Positions 1 through 5,241 of a stretch of DNA of 5,277 bases are shown in pieces. Location: assembly GCA_910578455.1 (NCBI GenBank), contig CAJTQA010000077.1, positions 1-5,277 of the forward strand, written 5' to 3'. Source of the stretch: an uncultured Dorea sp. Its GTDB lineage: Bacteria > Bacillota > Clostridia > Lachnospirales > Lachnospiraceae. The translations under genes and the position numbers were made by a program. The notes beneath the pieces are model-generated. The model saw nothing but the letters and a program-made list of their open reading frames with translations. It was not told the origin of the DNA and searched no databases. The first letter of the stretch is position 1. Each line of letters starts with the position of its first letter.

Positions 1-80
1 TTCACCGCCATGCCTCCCATCTTTTTCACTGCGTCTGTGAATATCTTTTCCACACGTTTTTCGGAATGAACCACAGCCAT
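1..80 (-). CDS. Probable VRR-NUC domain nuclease, N-terminal fragment (runs off the left edge)
   Basis: Only 26 codons are present. They begin at the ATG at 80-78 and read MAVVHSEKRVEKIFTDAVKK then MGGMAV. The pattern 'EKxxxxxxVKKMGGxAxK' is how small phage VRR-NUC proteins (about 90-130 aa, PD-(D/E)XK-like endonucleases) typically begin, just before their conserved FVSPG segment, which would lie beyond the edge. The start is preceded by AAGGTGG at 93-87, six bases upstream. The frame overlaps the last 55 nt of the 70-aa gene at 26-238, so the two are probably translationally coupled. A VRR-NUC gene downstream of a VapE-type primase is the usual order in clostridial phages, which supports the call. 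The catalytic residues are not in the window, so the assignment rests on the N-terminal pattern and context only. Confidence 0.66.
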   Translation of the reverse strand, partial: MAVVHSEKRVEKIFTDAVKKMGGMAV

Positions 81-238
81 AACGTCCCACCTTCCTCTCC
101 GTCCACATGGACTGACTTCACGCCCAGCAGGGCCTTCTGCCGCTTTACTTCCGTCTTTTTTATGCCGTTTTCCTCTGCCAGTTCATACACCTTTTTATAA
201 TTTACGAATCCGTCTTTCAGGATATCTTCCAAAAACAT
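26..238 (-). CDS. Small winged-helix-like phage protein (70 aa)
   Basis: This is a 70-aa protein starting MFLEDILKDGFVNYKKVYEL. I chose the ATG at 238 because GGAGG (248-244) sits five bases upstream. A TTG at 262 would add eight residues but lies inside a repeat and has no ribosome binding site. The layout suggests a compact helix-turn-helix: helix at about 13-23 (YKKVYELAEEN), turn GIKK, recognition-like helix (TEVKRQKALLGVKS, about 28-41), then a glycine turn and an aromatic strand (TLWLWFIP). It resembles the winged-helix tail of some phage and plasmid AAA+/primase proteins ('GIsxxTlxRAkxxLGVkSxx...WxWxLP'), but here it stands alone. A role in DNA binding or as a replication accessory is inferred. 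The gene follows the repeat-rich gap and overlaps the next gene by 55 nt. Confidence 0.72.
   Translation of the reverse strand: MFLEDILKDGFVNYKKVYELAEENGIKKTEVKRQKALLGVKSVHVDGEEGGTLWLWFIPKNVWKRYSQTQ
87..93 (-). promoter_or_regulatory. Ribosome binding site for the VRR-NUC-like gene
   Basis: The minus strand reads AAGGTGG here, six bases before the ATG at 80. It lies inside the coding sequence of the 70-aa gene. It supports a start at 80 over the later in-frame candidates at 20 (ATG), 11 (ATG) and 5 (GTG). Those would remove the conserved EKRVEKIFTDAVKK segment. Confidence 0.5.
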
Positions 239-243
239 AGCTG

Positions 244-248
244 CCTCC
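244..248 (-). promoter_or_regulatory. Ribosome binding site fixing the start of the 70-aa gene
   Basis: The minus strand has GGAGG five bases before the ATG at 238, within CTGGAGGCAGCTATG. No comparable site precedes the TTG at 262, so the shorter 70-aa product is preferred. Confidence 0.7.
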
Positions 249-255
249 AGTCTCA

Positions 256-276
256 GGAACAACGGAACGAACGAAC
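256..276. repeat. GGAAC repeat cluster, left copy
   Basis: The plus strand reads GGAACAACGGAAC at 256-268, followed by two GAAC units to 276. The first 13 bases are the exact reverse complement of 367-379. Two GGAAC cores are spaced 8 bp apart. Confidence 0.8.
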
Positions 277-302
277 AAAAAAATCCCTATATTGCTATAC
301 GC

Positions 303-317
303 GTGTATGACATACAC
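303..317. promoter_or_regulatory. Perfect 7-1-7 palindrome, operator-like
   Basis: GTGTATG (303-309), one central A, then CATACAC (311-317) form a perfect inverted repeat between the two outer GTTCC/GGAAC clusters. The short, near-gapless symmetry fits a binding site for a dimeric DNA-binding protein. The binding protein is unknown. An origin-binding function or chance symmetry in a CA/TG-rich stretch cannot be excluded. Confidence 0.45.
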
Positions 318-363
318 ACACATCCTCTTTCTCTTTTATTTTTATATTTCTCATATAGTAAAG

Positions 364-379
364 GTTGTTCCGTTGTTCC
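364..379. repeat. GTTCC repeat cluster, middle copy
   Basis: GTTGTTCC occurs twice in exact tandem (364-371 and 372-379). Bases 367-379 are the exact reverse complement of 256-268, so the two clusters face each other across 98 bp of AT-rich DNA. Confidence 0.8.
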
Positions 380-427
380 TATAAATCCGCTAACGCCCAT
401 AGTTGCTGGCTTTTTTCAAAGAACAAT

Positions 428-470
428 CTGCCGGAACAGTCACACGCCTTGTTCCGTTCGTTCCCGGCAG
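428..470 (-). terminator. Stem-loop across the primase-helicase stop codon, weak terminator candidate
   Basis: In the transcript, CTGCCGGGAAC (470-460) pairs with GTTCCGGCAG (437-428), giving ten base pairs with one bulged G and a 22-nt loop. The TGA at 442-440 lies within the loop. The 3' side continues ATTGTTCTTTG (427-417), which is U-rich but interrupted. This is therefore at best a leaky terminator, or an RNA processing or stability element. Part of the symmetry comes from the GTTCC repeats. Confidence 0.35.
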
Positions 471-2821
471 TACGCCCTCTGCTTGCCATAAACGGAAAAA
501 ACATACATCCCCGTCCTCGTCCCGGCATACTTCTCCCACCCTTCGATCTTGCGCATGATGGCATTGATCTCATAGGAATCTATCTTTTTGAGCGCAGAAG
601 ACTCCCGCCCGAAGCACTCGCACCATATCTCCATGTTGCAGACGAGCGTCCGGCGCACGGTGCCTTTCCGCTGCGATTCCCCGAACTCACTGCCGTTTAA
701 GAAATTCCTGCGGTCATATAAGCTCATTTCATCCCAATCCTCCGGGAGCAGCGTGTCAAGGTACGTCCGCACCAGCCCTTCCCGGTCATCCGTCTCCATC
801 GCCTCCGCCTGCTCCGCAATGGCGATCTGTGCCTCCTCCCCTTCGAGGTAGAGCTTCTCCCCGGAACGGTACAGCGACACCGCCTCCGCCCATATCTGCC
901 ATATCTCTTCCCCGGTGATCTGCCAGGGCTTCTTCCGGCTCTCCCTTCCTACCCGGACAGGCCAGAAGCGGCGGTTGCCCGTCACGTCGCGCAGGAAGCC
1001 GTTTTCTGAGTTGGTGCTTCCCACAATGATGCACTGGCGCGGGTGGCTCTCCACGTTCATGCCGTAGCTTGCACGGTACTTGTCATCCACCCGGGAGAGG
1101 AAGGACTTCACGGTCTCCACATCCGTCTTGCGCATCCCGGCAAGCTCGCCCAGCTCCAGTATCCAGTACCCCTGCAGTTTCTCCGGGCCGGACTTGTCTC
1201 GCATATCCGTGAGCGTCAGGCTGTCGGAGAACCACGCGCCACCCAGCTTTGCAAAGAGCGTGGACTTGCCGATGCCCTGCGGACCGTTCAGGATAAGGAC
1301 GGAATCGAACTTGATCCCCGGCTGGTATATCCTCGCCACAGCCGCCGCCATCGTCTTACGGGTGACCGCCCGCGTGTAGCTGGTATCCTCTGCGGCGAAG
1401 TAATCCACCAGCAAAGTCTCCACCCTTCCCGTGCCGTCCCATTCCGGCAGGGCATCAAGGTATTCACGCACCGGGTGGTATGCCCGCTTCGCCGCCACCG
1501 CAAGCACAGCGTCCTTCGTCCTGGTCGGGGAGTACACGCCATACACATTGCTCAGATATACTTTCAGGGATGCGAAGTCGGCATCATTCCACCCCGGCTT
1601 GATCTGCTTCCACGGAAGTCCCTCCCCGGCATCTATCCCGTCCCGGTGGAGGTTGAACGCAATGGAGCGCAGGCGCTCATCGCTTCGCATGACCAGCACA
1701 AGGTTATCCAGCGTGGGCTTTACCGCACCCTGCCTGTCAAGTTCCAACGCACCCTGCCAGTCATCGGACGGGGCGAATTCCTCCCCCGCCGCTTTCTGCC
1801 GCTCCTGCGCCAGCGTGGCTTTCACGTTCTCATCCTTCACGGCAAACTCACTCATAGCGGTAAAGGAGGGCAGCTTGGCAGGCTCCGTGTCCTCGGACGT
1901 TTTCGCATCCATCTCACCGAATCTGTGAATCCGCACCATGTCAAAGGCGTTCATCAGCCTGCCGCAGGCCGGGTCCGTGGCATGGTGGGAGTAAGCGAAT
2001 TTCCCTTCATAAATGACCACGCCCGCCTGTGAGTCTGCCGGGATATAGTCATACCGCCCCGGCATGGTGCTTGGCTGATAGACGTCAGAGAGAAAGTTTG
2101 CGATGGCATCCTCGATGGAATACGTCCGGCAGAATGCGCCAATAACGCCGTCTTTGGAAAGCGGGTCTGCCTGTTTACGCATTTCCCTCTGGACGATGTT
2201 CTGCTGCCTGCTGCTCACCGGCCATTCGGAGGAATCCCGCCAGTCCTTATACCGTGATAGCACATCGTCCGGATTTAACGGCTCCCCCTCAATATCCCGG
2301 AAAATAAATTCCCCGTCAGCGGAGGTGGACGGCCAGTACATGAGGCGGCTCGGCTCGTAGGTGGTGTCATCGAACATCTCAATCCCGATGTCCTCCGCCA
2401 CCTTCCTTGCGATTGCCACATATTCATCCGGCGACACCGGGCGCGACAGCGGGATTGCTAAACGATACCTCGGATTCTCCGGCGTGTGCTTATGGGTAGA
2501 ATAAATAAGACAGCGGTAATTATAGAGCATTTCTATCTGCTCAATCACGCCCGGAACTGCATGGTCCATATCCTCCACAATCATGGTACGGTATTCCACG
2601 CAGTCCTTTTTCCTCCTGCCGCCTTTCAGTTTTCCTCCCACATAACCGCCCACGTCCTTGATGGCATCCTGCTTTGCTTTCGTCATCTTCATATACTGCT
2701 CCACGGTCTCCGCCGTGCGGATGGTATGGGAGATGCGCTCTATAAATTCATCCAGCTCCATCTCCACGTTGTTCCACCGCTTCTCCATCCTTGAATTGCC
2801 TGTTGCTATCTGTATCCTCAT
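440..2821 (-). CDS. VapE-type phage primase-helicase (virulence-associated E family), 793 aa
   Basis: This protein probably primes and unwinds DNA for phage replication. The N-terminal part looks like an archaeo-eukaryotic-type primase: acidic motif VEDMDH (D84, D86), STHKH (108-112) followed by PRYRLAIPLSR, then FDDTTYEPSRLMY (D151/D152, R159). A conserved linker follows, with FCRTYSI (about 230), SHHATDPA (about 278-285) and NAFDMVRIHRFG (291-302). The C-terminal helicase/ATPase has Walker A GPQGIGKS (513-520), a Walker B-like WILELGEL (about 553-560), a sensor-like VGSTN (600-604) and an arginine-finger-like GNRRFWPV (615-622). The last 100 residues look like a winged helix ending in YGKQRAYCRE. 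Starting at the ATG at 2821 gives MRIQIATGNSRMEKRW, the expected family N-terminus, with an ATGA overlap on the upstream gene. A GTG at 2860 lacks a ribosome binding site. The short RERTEQGV tail is encoded by repeat DNA. Confidence 0.9.
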   Translation of the reverse strand: MRIQIATGNSRMEKRWNNVEMELDEFIERISHTIRTAETVEQYMKMTKAKQDAIKDVGGYVGGKLKGGRRKKDCVEYRTMIVEDMDHAVPGVIEQIEMLYNYRCLIYSTHKHTPENPRYRLAIPLSRPVSPDEYVAIARKVAEDIGIEMFDDTTYEPSRLMYWPSTSADGEFIFRDIEGEPLNPDDVLSRYKDWRDSSEWPVSSRQQNIVQREMRKQADPLSKDGVIGAFCRTYSIEDAIANFLSDVYQPSTMPGRYDYIPADSQAGVVIYEGKFAYSHHATDPACGRLMNAFDMVRIHRFGEMDAKTSEDTEPAKLPSFTAMSEFAVKDENVKATLAQERQKAAGEEFAPSDDWQGALELDRQGAVKPTLDNLVLVMRSDERLRSIAFNLHRDGIDAGEGLPWKQIKPGWNDADFASLKVYLSNVYGVYSPTRTKDAVLAVAAKRAYHPVREYLDALPEWDGTGRVETLLVDYFAAEDTSYTRAVTRKTMAAAVARIYQPGIKFDSVLILNGPQGIGKSTLFAKLGGAWFSDSLTLTDMRDKSGPEKLQGYWILELGELAGMRKTDVETVKSFLSRVDDKYRASYGMNVESHPRQCIIVGSTNSENGFLRDVTGNRRFWPVRVGRESRKKPWQITGEEIWQIWAEAVSLYRSGEKLYLEGEEAQIAIAEQAEAMETDDREGLVRTYLDTLLPEDWDEMSLYDRRNFLNGSEFGESQRKGTVRRTLVCNMEIWCECFGRESSALKKIDSYEINAIMRKIEGWEKYAGTRTGMYVFSVYGKQRAYCRERTEQGV
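451..464. repeat. GTTCC repeat cluster, right copy, inside the end of the primase-helicase gene
   Basis: The plus strand reads GTTCCGTTCGTTCC, two GTTCC cores spaced 9 bp. This is the same arrangement as the middle copy with one extra C in the spacer. It lies in the last codons of the primase-helicase gene and encodes part of its RERTEQGV tail. Confidence 0.72.
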
Positions 2822-3222
2822 TCCTTCCTGCCCTCCAATAATTTCAGATTTTTCACGCACTGGTTATAAATGATCTGTTCTTCCCTGGCTTTCCTCCGGT
2901 AGAAATGCCATTCCTCCGTATTTGCTCTGAGGGACTCCGCCTTTTCCGAAAACGCCCTGACCTTCCCGGAATGCTCCCGTGCCTTTATCCGTAAGAACTG
3001 CCGCAGTTTCTCCCTGTCATCCTCTTTCGCAAAGCGCCGGATCAGCGGGAACACCTTCTTTGCCACCGCCGCTGTGCATGGGAAGAACTCATGGATATAA
3101 AGCTCCATCCTCCCGTTCTTATAAACCATCTTCACCGTTTCCTTTTCCGCTTTCTGCTCCGCCATACGCATCCCGCCGTAGGCTGTGGGGTCATGGTACC
3201 CTTCCGCATTCCTTCTCTCCAT
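2818..3222 (-). CDS. Phage protein of unknown function, basic and helical (134 aa)
   Basis: I cannot assign a function. The protein begins MERRNAEGYHDPTAYGGMRM, a short N-terminal segment, then has a strand-like stretch (VKMVYKNGRMELYIHEFFP, about 31-49). A long charged helical region follows to the end, rich in Lys, Arg and Glu and predicted by eye to be coiled or alpha-helical. No signal peptide, membrane segment or enzyme motif is visible. The ATG at 3222 is preceded by AGGGAG (3234-3229), six bases upstream, which begins immediately after the polymerase stop. The gene shares ATGA with the primase-helicase start. Its tight fit between the two suggests a replication accessory, perhaps a nucleic-acid or protein-binding adaptor; that is inference from position and charge. 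From memory, N-termini resembling RNAEGYxDPTAY occur on other small clostridial phage proteins. Confidence 0.8.
   Translation of the reverse strand: MERRNAEGYHDPTAYGGMRMAEQKAEKETVKMVYKNGRMELYIHEFFPCTAAVAKKVFPLIRRFAKEDDREKLRQFLRIKAREHSGKVRAFSEKAESLRANTEEWHFYRRKAREEQIIYNQCVKNLKLLEGRKE
2822..2836 (-). promoter_or_regulatory. Ribosome binding site that fixes the primase-helicase start
   Basis: The minus strand reads GGAGGG (2836-2831) and AGGAAGGA (2829-2822) directly before the ATG at 2821. GGAGGG is nine bases away, and the first AGGA is four bases away. The purine-rich site lies in the last codons of the 134-aa gene, consistent with translational coupling through the ATGA overlap. The GTG at 2860 has only AT-rich, non-Shine-Dalgarno sequence upstream. 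Confidence 0.65.
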
Positions 3223-3234
3223 ATATTTCTCCCT

Positions 3235-5175
3235 CTACATTTTCTGATAAAAACTACACTGGTAACCATCCGCCCGGAGCGGTAATCCCTCCGCCCACTT
3301 GGGCTGAATCGCCATAATTTCACACATCTCATCCACGGAGCCGCTGCCCTCCGGCACTTCCGCTATGATCTCATCATGGCAGTGCATGACGATAGGGTAT
3401 CCTTTTTTCTCCACACGGAGCATCGCCTCCGCCAGCAAATCCCTGGCCGTCCCCTGCACGATGTTCTCCACCAGCTTGGGTCCGTAGGTCTCTATCCGGC
3501 TCCATTTCTTGTTTTCCGCAATGCCCTCATAGGTCAGCCCATCGCGCCCGAATCGGTTCACAGCCATCCTCGGTTTTACATAGGACAGCTTCCGCCCGGA
3601 CGGGAGCGTGATAAATAAAATCCCGCTCATATACTCAAAAATGATCTTCCCGACCTTCGTTTTCTGCTTTTCGGTAACCGCCTTTATTGCGGCGGCATCC
3701 ACATCCCACCAAAACTGCACCATGTGCGGATTGGCTTTCCGCCACGCAGCTACGAGCGGGGGAAGTTCCTCTTCTGTCAGCCCCATATCCAAAGCCCCCA
3801 TTGAGATGAGCCCATTTGTGGAGCCCCCATATTGGCAAGATAAACTTGCAACCTTACCTTTTGCCCTCTCCGGGCTGCCTTTTCCAATCTCCGCCATCGG
3901 GATGCCGAACATCCTTGATGCCGTCATCTCATACAGTTTCCCGTCACCACGGAAAACGTCCAGCACCCATTCCTCGCCAGAGAGCCACCCCATGACACGG
4001 GCTTCAATGGCAGAAAAGTCTGCCACCACAAAACGGCATCCCAGCTTTGGAATAAAAGCGGTACGGATTAATTCTGAAAGCACATTTGGTGTGGAATCGT
4101 ATAATAATTCGATATCCTCAAATCTGCCCTGCTTCACAAGGTCTCTTGCCAGTTCCAGATCGGGAATGTCGTTTTTTGGCAGATTTTGTATCTGCACGTT
4201 TTTCCCGCTCCATCGCCCGGAGCGGTTCGCTCCATAAAACATCAGCATCCCGTGTATCCTTCCATCCGAGCAGACACTTCTCTCCATAGCCTCATATTTC
4301 TTCACAGACGTTTTTGCCATCAGCAGCCTTAATCTGAGCAGTTCCTCCACTTCCCCGTCCGTTTCCGCTATCATCTCCGCCACTGCCTTTTTGGAAAGGC
4401 TCTCCGCCTCCATCCCCATGTCCCCAAGCCAGCCCTTTAGCTGCGCCACAGAATTGGGGTTCTCCAGTCCCGTCAGTTCATAGGCGCGTTTCGTCACCAC
4501 TTCCTTATGGAGCCGCTCACAGGCAATGGCCTGTTCCACCAGCCCCATATCCACCAGTACGCCCCGGTCATTGATGCGCTGGTCTAAGCGGTACAGTTCC
4601 ATCTCGCTTTCCGGGATGGGGAAATTGTGCAGCTTCCTGCGGATGGATTTCTCCACGTCCACATCCCTCTTGCAGTAGGTCTTGAACAGCTCCCACTTCT
4701 CCAGCGCATGGCAGGGGAGGTTCCTCGTCCTGCCGCCGTTTGCTTTCGTTGGCTTGCAGGGTACGCAGAAATACCGGATCAGTTCTTTCCCTTCCTTCAT
4801 TTTCTGCTCGTCCAGACCAAGCACCCTGCCCACGTCCTCCAGCGAACGGGGCAGGGCGAGCATGGCCGCCTGTACCGCACTGCAATGCCAAGACTCCGGG
4901 GGAATGTACCTCCCGAAATATTTTGATAAACAGGTGCGTTCAAAGTTGGCATTGTATGCCGTCTTGGTCACTGACACGTCAAAGATGGCTTCCTCCACCT
5001 CTGCCGGGAGCTTCTCCCCCTGCGCTAGGTCTATGATCTGTGTTTCCCCTCCGTCAAAGGAATAGGCAAACAGTAAAATCTCAAAAGCAGGGCTGTCCGC
5101 ATAGGCGTATACCCCGCATTTGATTAAATCCACATCTGAAAATGTCTCAATATCGGCGCTTAAAACCCTTTCCAT
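3235..5175 (-). CDS. Phage family A DNA polymerase with 3'-5' exonuclease domain (646 aa)
   Basis: This is the replicative DNA polymerase of the module. The exonuclease domain comes first: Exo I ADIET (D8, E10), Exo II YNANFE (N75, E79) and Exo III YCKRD (Y167, D171). A helical thumb-like region follows, then the SGRWSGKNVQIQNLP segment (about 319-333). Motif A is VVADFSAIEAR with catalytic D386. Motif B is RAKGKVASLSCQYGG (R437, K441, Y449). Motif C is MHCHDEI (H600, D601, E602). All polymerase catalytic residues are present, and there is no 5'-3' exonuclease domain, as expected for phage enzymes of this size. L445 occupies the position of Phe762 in E. coli Pol I. E79 replaces the usual Asp of Exo II, so proofreading chemistry may differ slightly. 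The start at 5175 has AAGGAG seven bases upstream. The downstream gene begins 12 nt after the stop. Confidence 0.96.
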   Translation of the reverse strand: MERVLSADIETFSDVDLIKCGVYAYADSPAFEILLFAYSFDGGETQIIDLAQGEKLPAEVEEAIFDVSVTKTAYNANFERTCLSKYFGRYIPPESWHCSAVQAAMLALPRSLEDVGRVLGLDEQKMKEGKELIRYFCVPCKPTKANGGRTRNLPCHALEKWELFKTYCKRDVDVEKSIRRKLHNFPIPESEMELYRLDQRINDRGVLVDMGLVEQAIACERLHKEVVTKRAYELTGLENPNSVAQLKGWLGDMGMEAESLSKKAVAEMIAETDGEVEELLRLRLLMAKTSVKKYEAMERSVCSDGRIHGMLMFYGANRSGRWSGKNVQIQNLPKNDIPDLELARDLVKQGRFEDIELLYDSTPNVLSELIRTAFIPKLGCRFVVADFSAIEARVMGWLSGEEWVLDVFRGDGKLYEMTASRMFGIPMAEIGKGSPERAKGKVASLSCQYGGSTNGLISMGALDMGLTEEELPPLVAAWRKANPHMVQFWWDVDAAAIKAVTEKQKTKVGKIIFEYMSGILFITLPSGRKLSYVKPRMAVNRFGRDGLTYEGIAENKKWSRIETYGPKLVENIVQGTARDLLAEAMLRVEKKGYPIVMHCHDEIIAEVPEGSGSVDEMCEIMAIQPKWAEGLPLRADGYQCSFYQKM

Positions 5176-5182
5176 TTCATGG

Positions 5183-5188
5183 CTCCTT
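5183..5188 (-). promoter_or_regulatory. Ribosome binding site of the polymerase gene
   Basis: AAGGAG within GGAAGGAGCC lies seven bases before the ATG at 5175. A second ATG at 5180, two bases from this site, opens a six-codon frame (MKWKGF then stop) in another register and is unlikely to be used efficiently. Confidence 0.75.
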
Positions 5189-5211
5189 CCTGCGTATTTG
5201 CTTTGGATGAC

Positions 5212-5233
5212 GGGCGGCAGTTCCCCGCCGCCC
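5212..5233 (-). other. GC-rich hairpin between the DUF2815-like gene and the polymerase gene
   Basis: GGGCGGC and GCCGCCC form a perfect 7-bp stem with an 8-nt loop. It begins eight bases after the upstream stop codon and ends 23 nt before the polymerase Shine-Dalgarno site. No U-tract follows on the minus strand, so it is not a standard terminator. It could stabilise the upstream message, mark an RNA processing site or attenuate polymerase expression. Confidence 0.45.
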
Positions 5234-5241
5234 CGATATGC

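Larger units (their letters stand above)
239..439. other. Repeat-rich AT-rich intergenic region, candidate origin or control region
   Basis: No gene is supported in this 201-nt gap, the only sizeable one in the window. By my hand count, 277-366 is roughly 29% GC, far below the GC-rich flanking genes. The plus strand between about 323 and 353 is almost all pyrimidine. The gap and the adjoining end of the primase-helicase gene hold seven copies of GTTCC/GGAAC, mostly as pairs spaced 8-9 bp. There is also a perfect 15-bp palindrome at 303-317. No convincing sigma-70-type promoter is visible on either strand. Paired iterons beside an AT-rich tract in a replication module resemble a phage origin. 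An operator region or an RNA-structured spacer are alternatives. Confidence 0.5.

Noticed and set aside
239..262. TTG start adding eight residues to the 70-aa protein
   Set aside because: It lies within the GGAAC repeat cluster and lacks a ribosome binding site. The ATG at 238 has GGAGG five bases upstream.
277..300. Run of seven T on the minus strand as a terminator
   Set aside because: The sequence before it can form only a 4-bp AT stem (TATA/TATA), too weak for an intrinsic terminator.
286..322. Promoter for the two leftmost genes in the AT-rich gap
   Set aside because: TATAGC (299-294) and TATAGG (291-286) could be -10 elements, but no acceptable -35 sequence lies 16-18 bp upstream. Read-through from the upstream genes is the simpler explanation.
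195..323. 42-codon minus-strand frame (starts MCVYVIHAYSN) leading into the 70-aa gene
   Set aside because: The only purine-rich sequence (AGAGG) touches the ATG with no spacing. The frame runs through the repeats, and the product has no recognisable feature.
1043..2032. 329-aa open frame on the plus strand
   Set aside because: It lies fully antisense to the well-supported primase-helicase gene. Its translation is rich in Arg, His and Pro with no recognisable domain, as expected for a shadow frame in GC-rich DNA.
2822..2860. Upstream GTG start adding 13 residues to the primase-helicase
   Set aside because: There is no ribosome binding site before the GTG. The ATG at 2821 has a strong purine-rich site, an ATGA overlap and the family-typical N-terminus.
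3608..4237. 209-aa open frame on the plus strand
   Set aside because: It is antisense to the polymerase catalytic region, including motifs A and B. The product is Ser/Pro-rich and shows no motif.
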